The notes beneath the pieces were generated by a model. The model was not told where the DNA came from and made no database searches. It saw only the letters and a program-made list of their open reading frames with translations. A stretch of DNA of 37,657 nucleotides from an uncultured Prevotellaceae bacterium (lineage in GTDB: Bacteria; Bacteroidota; Bacteroidia; Bacteroidales; Bacteroidaceae), in the NCBI GenBank assembly GCA_902774795.1, contig CACYKA010000027.1:1-37657 (forward strand), given 5' to 3'. Of this stretch, positions 31,018 through 37,657 are shown in pieces. Position numbers and translations under genes: made by a program. The number at the start of each line of letters is the position of its first letter. The stretch's first letter is position 1.

Positions 31018-33357
31018 TTACTTTTTGTTTAAGGTAATCAAAAATTCTGTATGATCGTCTTTCACGGAATTGAGCGTTATCGTTCCACCGTGAGCCTGTA
31101 TTATCTCTCGTGTGAGGAAGAGTCCTACGCCCGTACCTTCAGCCGTTGTCTTGGTTGTGAAGAATGGGTCGAAGACCTTGTTGATGATAGTATCCTCTAT
31201 ACCGATGCCGTTGTCGTAGATGCGGATTTCGATGTGGGAGCCGGAAGGTTTCATCGACAGCTTCACCTGTGGAGTGTAGTTCTTCTTCTTGGCTTTCTTA
31301 TTAACGGCAAATACGGCGTTGGCGAGTATTGACAACAGAGCCTTGTTGATGGTCTCAGGATCGACATCTGCATGAATGTTGGGGGCAATGTCAGTGGTGA
31401 TGTCCATCTTGTGATACTCCTTTGTGACATCGGCTGCCTGCTGGCAGAGGTTCGAGAGGTCTGTATCGCGTGGAGTGCCGATGCCGCTGTTGAGCATTGC
31501 CTCCATTGCACGCAGGGTGCGTGTGGTGTTGACGCCGTGTTCCTCAATCTTACCCAGATTCTGGTGCATCATGTCGAGAATGTCCATGCAGTCTTCATAA
31601 CCGTCTTCAGACATACGCTCCTTCTCGTCCTCAATGTCGTCGGAAAGGTCTTTGGCAAGTCCGTTGGTGAGTTTTGAGAAGTTATTGATGTAGTTGATGG
31701 GATTGAGTATGCGGTCGATGAGGCCCTGTGTGAGTTTACCGGCAGTGGCATTGCGCTCCATACGTACCATGTCGGCCTGCATGCGTTCTTTCTCATCAAG
31801 GGCATCCTTGAGGTCTTTGGTACGCTCCTTGACAATTTTCTCAAGGGCATCCTTGGCTTTCTTAACCTTCTTCATCCTCCAACGGACGAGTGCGCGTATG
31901 GTCATTACTATGATAAACACATAGCACAGGATTGCCCACCAGCTAAGATAGAGCGGCAGGGCATGGAACCATTCCACCCGGGCTATCTCGCTGACATTGC
32001 CGTAGAGGTCGCGTGCCTCAATCTCGACTGTTGTCGGGCCGTAAGGCATATTGTTGAAGCGTGCCACCGTCTCTGCCGACCATGCGCTCCAGTTGCCGCC
32101 ATCGATGCGGTAGCGGTATTTGGCTGGTGAGAATACGGAATTCCTATCTACAGAGAACCTGATGCTCATGGTATGACATTCAGCCGGAATGCTCAAACTG
32201 CCAATACGTGAAATGGGACTAAGGTCTTTCTGTGAATAACCTCCCCATATTATGGAGTCGTTCATGAGGGTTATCTCGCGGATGTATACTGTCGGCTTGC
32301 GCTTGTCAATATGGTGTCCCATGTTGCATGATATGATGCCGAAGTCACCTCCTATCCACATAATTCCTTCCTTGTCGCGGAATTCTGTATTTGCAGATGG
32401 ATATGCCGTGAAAGGCCGTGTCAGCGGATGCTTGTTCCACTCTGCCAGGAAGCGTATTCTCGCCTCGGCCATGCTTTTCATGTTTGCGGCATCAAGATAT
32501 TTCTGCAGACTGCCATCATCGGGCATAGCCTGTATGTCGTTCAGGGTGATGCGGAATCGTCCTTCTGAAGTGAGCGCAACAAGTGCGTCGCTGCCGTCGG
32601 CATTAAGCCTCCAGCAGGCACATTCGATTTTGCTTATCTGAGTGACAGTATTTCCGTCTATGCGATAAAGCCCCTGCATGGTACCTACGAACAGGGTGTT
32701 GCCAATCTTTCCTATGGCATAGACCTCACCTTTTAGACCCTGGCCCTCTGCAAACTTGCGGTATGGGGAAGGAAGGTTGATGGCTGATATGCCGCGATTG
32801 GTAACGGCCCATACCGTCTGTCCTCCGTCATAGGCTATGTTGGCAACATTATTTGATGCAAGGCCGTCGGCATCAGTTAGGTCGTATCTGTAATTCTCTC
32901 CTCTGATAAGCAGGCCGTTGTTCTGTACAACCGATATGCGCATAGTGCCGAACTGCAGAATGTTGGTACGCTCAACCTCCATACCCTCAAGGCGCTTTGT
33001 GTCGCTGCCCTTTGCGCGGGTCAACTGGAGATGTCCCATCTTGTCGGCAGTCAAATATCCGTAGAAGTCGTGGCCGCTGATATAAATCCTGCCGTCCTTG
33101 CCTTTGAATACGCGCGTTACCCTGTTTATGCCAGGGGTATGCAGCTTGCGCCATGCAGAGCCGTCATAGTACAGCAGACCCTCAAAGTTTGCCACGAAGA
33201 CGGTGCCATACTCATCGCACAAAACATCGAAGCAGCGGTTGTGGGCGTCGTATTCCTTAGTGGTAAAGGTGCGCACGAAAGGAGCTGCCTCCATGCTTGT
33301 GACATGGAATGACAGAATGCCGAGGAATATGATGAATCTTACAATGTGACGCTTCAT
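31018..33357 (-). CDS. Membrane propeller sensor with degenerate histidine kinase domain
   Basis: A 779-residue protein built like the sensor half of a Bacteroidota hybrid regulator but without DNA-binding parts. Signal peptide (about 1-24), periplasmic propeller-like repeats (about 30-370, for example YGTVFVANFEGLLYYDG), a Y_Y_Y-type beta-sandwich (about 385-460), one membrane span (about 464-491), coiled coil, DHp and ATPase domains. The H-box position reads GLIDRILNPINY: the His is replaced by Asp548 and the next Glu by Arg. The ATP-site motifs look intact: ILANAVFAVNKK, YDNGIGI, FFTTK and GTGVGLFL. It may therefore bind or hydrolyse ATP and regulate a partner kinase rather than autophosphorylate on His. 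Start overlaps the previous gene's stop as ATGA. Confidence 0.9.
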   Translation of the reverse strand: MKRHIVRFIIFLGILSFHVTSMEAAPFVRTFTTKEYDAHNRCFDVLCDEYGTVFVANFEGLLYYDGSAWRKLHTPGINRVTRVFKGKDGRIYISGHDFYGYLTADKMGHLQLTRAKGSDTKRLEGMEVERTNILQFGTMRISVVQNNGLLIRGENYRYDLTDADGLASNNVANIAYDGGQTVWAVTNRGISAINLPSPYRKFAEGQGLKGEVYAIGKIGNTLFVGTMQGLYRIDGNTVTQISKIECACWRLNADGSDALVALTSEGRFRITLNDIQAMPDDGSLQKYLDAANMKSMAEARIRFLAEWNKHPLTRPFTAYPSANTEFRDKEGIMWIGGDFGIISCNMGHHIDKRKPTVYIREITLMNDSIIWGGYSQKDLSPISRIGSLSIPAECHTMSIRFSVDRNSVFSPAKYRYRIDGGNWSAWSAETVARFNNMPYGPTTVEIEARDLYGNVSEIARVEWFHALPLYLSWWAILCYVFIIVMTIRALVRWRMKKVKKAKDALEKIVKERTKDLKDALDEKERMQADMVRMERNATAGKLTQGLIDRILNPINYINNFSKLTNGLAKDLSDDIEDEKERMSEDGYEDCMDILDMMHQNLGKIEEHGVNTTRTLRAMEAMLNSGIGTPRDTDLSNLCQQAADVTKEYHKMDITTDIAPNIHADVDPETINKALLSILANAVFAVNKKAKKKNYTPQVKLSMKPSGSHIEIRIYDNGIGIEDTIINKVFDPFFTTKTTAEGTGVGLFLTREIIQAHGGTITLNSVKDDHTEFLITLNKK

Positions 33358-35075
33358 TCCTTGAACCTCCTATATTTCACTCCCTTACCCATGTAGTACT
33401 CCCATTCCTGAGGTGTAAACTCCCTTTCGAGATGCTGGTGGATGCTACGCCTGTTGTCTTCCACAGAGATGCGGAGTGCCTCAATGCTGCCCTCTGCAAG
33501 ACCAATGCAAAGTTCCCAAGACTCTTCGTCTGTTGTGAAGCATAGCGGCCACTTGTCATAGATAACCTGAATTGGGGCTATCTGGCTGTCGATATCGTCC
33601 AAGTTCCAAAGGCATATCTTGTGGTCATAGCTTGACGTGGCGAAACACCATCCCAAATGGTCCATGTGGGTGATGGCTCCTGAATGACCTACGAGAGACG
33701 TTACGTATTTCTTGTTCTTGTCGTAGAGCAGCACATCTCCGTTTTCCGTACCAAGTATGTGGAGTTCCTTTCCCTTGTGGTAATAGTAATAGCTGACGGG
33801 GTTGTCATGAGGTAGTGATATCTTGCTTTCGCCGATGATAAGTCCGTCTCTGTAGCCTACCAAGTCACCTCCCTTGGTGAAGATACACAGAATATCCTCG
33901 AAGACACCTGCTTCCGTAATGACATCGCCAAGGCTCGCGGTGCGGATGATTTTCTCACCCTTCGGATCAAGCCATACTATTTGATGCTCGCCGACGGCTA
34001 CGAGATTTCCGTCCTCCAATTGCAGCAGGTGACGCCATCGCTCACGAGGCATGTTCCGCATAGGCAGGAAAAGAAGGCTGACTTCTTCTTCCGAAGGTGC
34101 GGCGAGTCTGTTGTTCTCTGGGGGGGTCTTTCTCTTCCTCTTCTCCAGAAGTATAGTGTTGTTAATGGTGGTCTTTACCAGCATACCCTCAACATCCAAA
34201 GCCAAGACCTCATTGCCGATGATGCACACGTCACGGAAAAGGTAGTCGTTATTGCTGAACATACGCTCTTGGATATAGCCGTTCTCATTGTCGTCAGACT
34301 TGGTAAAGCGGTATATCTCGCCATAGTCGGTGACTATCACGAATCCCTTGTCGCCATTGTTAGAGAAGTTAGCCATGGCGCGCGGGTTACCCATAATCCT
34401 GCCGATGTGCATCTTTGCCCGTTGGGCATTCTCCAACAATGATGTGTAGATGTCTTGGTGATATATATTGCCGTTGTATGTGTCGGTATAGTACCATGCG
34501 CTGTATGCCAGCAGTGCTGCCAGATCTTTTTCTCCGGCTTTGTACTGGTTGATGGATGTCTGAGCCAGTGAGCGTGCCAGCGACTGGTAGAAGAGAGTGT
34601 CTGCCTGCGCCCTGGCATCTTGTGCCTCCACCATGTGCTGCACGGCCAATTCGCTCTGCTGCTCGGCAATCTTTCTCATGTTTTCAGCCTGTTTCGCAGA
34701 TGCGCGAGCTTGTTGCTCGGCCTTGACGGCGAGGCCTCGTTCCAGTTCTGCCTTGCCTCTCTCTATGTCAGCACGTCTTGACTGCTCCTCGGCTCGTTCG
34801 CGCTGTTTGTCGGAGAGAGCTTTCTGCTCGTAGGCGATGTCTTCCATCTGCTCGCTGATGCGTTTCGTTATCAAGGCGCTACGCTCTGCAGCCTCCATCT
34901 CGTTGATGCGGCTCTCAAGGCTTTCGATGTGTCTCTTATAGCCTGAGGAGACGAGAACATATACCACAATGCCCGCTATCACGGCAATGGCGGTATGGGT
35001 GCCGACCTCCGAGGCAAGCCAGCTGAATGCCCTCCGTTTCTTTACCTTGTCACTTATGTCAGAAAACAGTTTCAC
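33354..35075 (-). CDS. Membrane-anchored coiled-coil / WD40-like propeller protein
   Basis: A 573-residue protein. One N-terminal membrane span (about residues 26-46), then a long Ala/Glu/Gln/Arg-rich coiled coil (about 48-165), a helical segment SLAQTSINQYKAGEKDLAALLAYSAWYY, and a C-terminal propeller of WD40-like repeats, the clearest being TSLVGHSGAITHMDHLGWCFATSSYDHKICLWNL (shown here only to mark its position near residues 470-503). It ends with an EFTPQEWEYYMG-type tail seen on WD40 sensor proteins. It likely scaffolds the operon's signalling proteins; if the N-terminus is inside, the propeller would be periplasmic, but topology is not decided. It overlaps both neighbours by 4 nt (ATGA). 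Confidence 0.82.
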   Translation of the reverse strand: MKLFSDISDKVKKRRAFSWLASEVGTHTAIAVIAGIVVYVLVSSGYKRHIESLESRINEMEAAERSALITKRISEQMEDIAYEQKALSDKQRERAEEQSRRADIERGKAELERGLAVKAEQQARASAKQAENMRKIAEQQSELAVQHMVEAQDARAQADTLFYQSLARSLAQTSINQYKAGEKDLAALLAYSAWYYTDTYNGNIYHQDIYTSLLENAQRAKMHIGRIMGNPRAMANFSNNGDKGFVIVTDYGEIYRFTKSDDNENGYIQERMFSNNDYLFRDVCIIGNEVLALDVEGMLVKTTINNTILLEKRKRKTPPENNRLAAPSEEEVSLLFLPMRNMPRERWRHLLQLEDGNLVAVGEHQIVWLDPKGEKIIRTASLGDVITEAGVFEDILCIFTKGGDLVGYRDGLIIGESKISLPHDNPVSYYYYHKGKELHILGTENGDVLLYDKNKKYVTSLVGHSGAITHMDHLGWCFATSSYDHKICLWNLDDIDSQIAPIQVIYDKWPLCFTTDEESWELCIGLAEGSIEALRISVEDNRRSIHQHLEREFTPQEWEYYMGKGVKYRRFKE

Positions 35076-36229
35076 GCTCTCTTAACACATAATATTGTTA
35101 TGTCGTCACTCTGCTCTGCTCCGTCAGCATGCTGATGTACGGCATTGTTGATGGATTCTACGATAGTCTTTGTGTCACTGCCTCCAAGTGTCTGCAGTAA
35201 CGCCTCCAGACGCTGCTCGCCATAGAGTTCTTCGCTTGGTGAGCATGCTTCCGTAACGCCATCGGTGAATGTTACGAGACAGTCGCCCTTGTCGAGTTTC
35301 AGTATATCACTCTTATAAGGATAGTCCTCAATCACTCCGAGACACACATTCTTGGATACAGGCATAGCAGTAACAGTACCGTCGGCCTTCAGTACGTATG
35401 GAGGATTGTGACCGGCATTGACATACTGTACCTCGCCACTCACGGTATCAATGATGCCATAGAACAGGGTGACAAACATAGAGTTGAAACTCTCGCTGGC
35501 CAAGATGGTATTGCTTTCGGCAATAACGCTTGCTGCATCCAGACTCTTCTTGCCTGCCATACGCAAAAGTGTGTGGCTTACAGCCATGAAGATGGCGGCA
35601 GGCACGCCCTTGCCGCTAACATCGGCAATGCAGAACCCTAAGTGGGTATCATCAATGCGGAAATAGTCGTAGAAATCACCGCCAACGTCTTTTGCAGGCT
35701 TCATGGTAGCATGCAGGTCAATGGCGGGAGCAAATTGCTTGGCAGAATCGGACTTGGGCAGAATGGCCATCTGTATCTCTGCTGCCAGGGCGAGGTCGCT
35801 CTTGATATCAACGAGCTGTCCGTGCTCTCGCTGGGTCTGTTTGATAAACTCTATCTCTGCCACCGCCTTGTCGATGGTCAGTTGCAGGTCATCAAGGTCT
35901 ATGGGCTTCGTAGCAAAGTCGAAGGCACCGTTATTCATTGCCGTGCGGATGTTGTTCATCTCGCCGTATGCACTAACCATGATAACCTTGAGAGCAGGAT
36001 TGTGACGGTCGTTAATCTTCTTCAAAAGGGTCAGGCCGTCCATCTCCGGCATGTTGATGTCGCTAAGTACGATGTCGATATCGGGATGCTCCAGCATGGT
36101 CTGCAGAGCCTCGATGCCATTGTGGGCAAAATAGAATTCATATTCACCCTTGCGGATTTTACGTCTGAAGTACTGTGTCAACAGCAATTCTAAATCCAAT
36201 TCATCGTCAACACTGAGTATTTTTACCAT
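35072..36229 (-). CDS. Response regulator with SpoIIE/RsbU-type PP2C phosphatase output
   Basis: A 385-residue cytoplasmic regulator. Receiver domain at residues 1-125: SVDDE (Asp8, Asp9), phospho-accepting Asp57 in VLSDINMPEMDG, and KPIDLDD. A coiled-coil linker follows, then a PP2C domain of the SpoIIE/RsbU/RssB-like kind (about 150-385) with DVGGDFYDYF, ADVSGKGVPAA, FTDGVTEA and SDDITIL metal motifs. Such proteins dephosphorylate STAS anti-sigma antagonists on activation by the receiver. The start is set at 36229 (VKILSVDD): a 72-residue extension upstream would run through the promoter and has no family match. It is the first gene of the six-gene operon. Confidence 0.93.
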   Translation of the reverse strand: MVKILSVDDELDLELLLTQYFRRKIRKGEYEFYFAHNGIEALQTMLEHPDIDIVLSDINMPEMDGLTLLKKINDRHNPALKVIMVSAYGEMNNIRTAMNNGAFDFATKPIDLDDLQLTIDKAVAEIEFIKQTQREHGQLVDIKSDLALAAEIQMAILPKSDSAKQFAPAIDLHATMKPAKDVGGDFYDYFRIDDTHLGFCIADVSGKGVPAAIFMAVSHTLLRMAGKKSLDAASVIAESNTILASESFNSMFVTLFYGIIDTVSGEVQYVNAGHNPPYVLKADGTVTAMPVSKNVCLGVIEDYPYKSDILKLDKGDCLVTFTDGVTEACSPSEELYGEQRLEALLQTLGGSDTKTIVESINNAVHQHADGAEQSDDITILCVKRA

Positions 36230-36259
36230 ATAGTTGAATGATTTACTTTTATTTCGCGA

Positions 36260-36291
36260 CAAAAGTACGGAAAAAATTTGGAACAAACAAA
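36260..36291 (-). promoter_or_regulatory. Promoter of the six-gene signalling operon
   Basis: On the - strand, TTTG (36291-36288), 20-nt spacer, TACTTTTG (36267-36260): exact Bacteroidota consensus. The -7 box is 30 nt from the ATG at 36229. Two TTTG copies are in tandem, so a 16-nt alternative spacing also exists. Confidence 0.78.
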
Positions 36292-36308
36292 TTTTTTCAG
36301 TAATTTTG
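36277..36308 (+). promoter_or_regulatory. Promoter of the acyl-CoA synthetase gene
   Basis: TTTG (36277-36280), 20-nt spacer and TAATTTTG (36301-36308), an exact consensus. It overlaps the -33 region of the divergent operon promoter, so the two promoters compete for the same DNA. Leader about 20 nt to ATG 36334. Confidence 0.78.
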
Positions 36309-36333
36309 CAACAAATTTCATAAGTTAACCAAT

Positions 36334-37657
36334 ATGCAAACAGTCTGTCATCTGGCCATGATCCCCCATGCGCAGGCCGAAAAGTATGGTTCTCGCATAG
36401 CTCTTGAGTATAAGGATTTCGGGGGCGCGGAATGGAAAAAAGCATCGTGGATTGAGTTTTCTCAGAACGTAAAGAAGGTTTCTCTGGCTTTGCTTGCCTA
36501 TGGTATCAAGCCACAGGAGAATATCGGCGTATTCTCCCAAAATGCCGTGCAGTATATCTACACGGACTTCGGAGCTTTCGGCGTACGTGCCGTATCCATA
36601 CCATTCTATGCCACGAGTTCTGAACAGCAGTTGCAGTTCATCATCGACGATGCCCAGATTAGGATTATTTTTGTCGGTGAGCAGGAGCAGTATGACAAGG
36701 CACGCCGTGTGCAGGCCCTGTGTCATACCTTGGAGCGCATTATCATTTACGACAAGGCCGTTTGCGTTGCAGAGCATGATGTTACGTCGGTATTCTTCGA
36801 CGACTTCATAAAGGATGTGGAGGTGACGGAGGAACTTGAGGCACAACTAGCCAAGATGCACGAGTCACTGAATTCCACGGACATTGCGAACATACTCTAT
36901 ACCTCAGGAACTACGGGCGAGTCGAAGGGAGTGATACTCACCTGCGGCCAGTATGCTGCAGCGTTCAAGGACAACAACAAGTGTGTCCCCGTGACCGACA
37001 AGGATCGTGTCATCACATTCCTGCCTATTACTCATATCTTCGAAAGGGGATGGGACTTCCTTGCCATGACTGTAGGTAGTACCATAATCGTAAATACCGA
37101 CCCTCATGAGATACAGCAGTCTATGCGTGAGACCCATCCTACGAGCATGTCGGCAGTACCGCGTTTCTGGGAGAAGGTTTATACCGGCGTCATGGACCGC
37201 ATCGACCATGCTTCCAAACTGCATCGGAAAATCTTCCTCGATGCTCTTGAGACAGGCCGTAAGTATCACATAGATTATCGCGCTAACGGCAAGCGTCCGC
37301 CTCTGTCGTTGATTATGAAGTACCGCATGTATGATGCTACTATTCTCTCTATAGTCAGAAAGCAGTTCGGTCTTGAGAAACCGAATATCTACGGCAGGAG
37401 CTGTGGTATCGCGTCAGGTGGAGGAGTTCGTTCACTCTTTGGGACTGACCATGATAGTGGGCTACGGTTTGACGGAGAGCCTTGCAACGGTGTCGTGTGA
37501 TCATAAGAACAAGCCTTTTACGGTAGGTTCGGTGGGACGTCCAATAAGTACTATCGACATCAAGATCGCCGAAAACGGAGAGATTCTCCTCAAGGGCCCG
37601 ACGATTACGAGGGGTTATTATCGCAGGGAAGAATTGAACAAGGAGGCTTTCACGGAA
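36334..37657 (+). CDS. Long-chain acyl-CoA synthetase, apparent frameshift, 3' end beyond window
   Basis: An AMP-forming acyl-CoA synthetase (FadD/Faa-like) that activates fatty acids to acyl-CoA. The adenylate-forming motif YTSGTTGESKGV is at residues 189-200 and FLPITHIFERGWDF follows. The first frame (36334 to 37500) is family-like until GLEKPNI at about 37389; after that it reads GRSCGIASGGG, which is not. The +1 frame from about 37394 then gives AGAVVSRQVEEFVHSLGL, GYGLTESLATVSC and GSVGRPIS, which continue the family to the window end. Relatives have FPTAGA after PNI, so loss of about 5 nt near 37390 explains the shift; a sequencing error is equally possible. If real, the protein stops at 37500, losing the second half of the enzyme. 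Confidence 0.85.

Noticed and set aside
35642-36193. Open frame of 183 codons on the + strand under the receiver-PP2C gene.
   Set aside because: The - strand product has all receiver and PP2C motifs; the + frame is a shadow.
36230-36445. 72-residue N-terminal extension of the receiver-PP2C protein.
   Set aside because: It would run through both consensus promoters and into the divergent acyl-CoA synthetase gene; the receiver starts naturally at VKILSVDD.

Overview
The window looks like a chromosomal segment of a Bacteroidales bacterium, most likely Prevotella or a close relative. Three upstream regions carry the Bacteroidota promoter form TTTG-N20-TAnnTTTG exactly. Most starts lack a strong Shine-Dalgarno. 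The protein set (secreted GH36, LpxB, LutABC, propeller-type sensor protein, TonB receptor, SpoIIE-type phosphatase) fits. No tRNA, rRNA, CRISPR array, IS element or transposase was seen.

Layout. (1) 1-5546, + strand, accessory/defence-like: the 3' part of a large SMC-like ATPase cut by the window edge inside its Walker A motif, a 4-nt-overlapping JetD-like Toprim protein (together the distal half of a Wadjet/MksBEFG-type system), then a Fic AMPylase with a VbhA-like N-terminal segment. (2) 5617-7837: a secreted GH36 alpha-galactosidase with its own promoter. (3) 7918-21742, - strand, metabolic and envelope genes: surE, lpxB, a GT4 glycosyltransferase, a 1295-residue secreted protein, a GtrA-like protein, aldA-lutA-lutB-lutC (L-lactaldehyde to L-lactate to pyruvate), a GNAT acetyltransferase and an AzgA-type purine permease. 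(4) 21889-24151, + strand: a pyridoxal kinase-like gene and an RluA-type pseudouridine synthase. (5) 24190-25914, - strand: a CbxX/SpoVK-type AAA+ ATPase behind an inferred leader of about 300 nt. (6) 26368-36229, - strand: six tightly packed genes that look like one signalling/transport operon: receiver-PP2C phosphatase, membrane coiled-coil/beta-propeller protein, periplasmic-propeller pseudo-histidine kinase, soluble histidine kinase, TPR-fused TonB receptor and M20 peptidase. (7) 36334-end, + strand: a long-chain acyl-CoA synthetase with an apparent frameshift.

Two things stand out. First, from about 7.8 to 23.8 kb the window is peppered with short tandem arrays of degenerate 7-mers (plus one 8-mer and one 10-12-mer array). 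They fill most intergenic gaps, supply the stop codons of five genes, and also sit in frame inside four coding regions. Two unrelated proteins (LutC and the 1295-residue secreted protein) carry the same array in the same reading frame and share the peptide SLTANR. This resembles in form the heptanucleotide STRR repeats of heterocystous cyanobacteria; I know of no description in Bacteroidales. Second, the six-gene operon pairs a canonical histidine kinase with a membrane homologue whose phospho-accepting His is replaced by Asp, together with a phosphatase that has no local STAS or anti-sigma partner.
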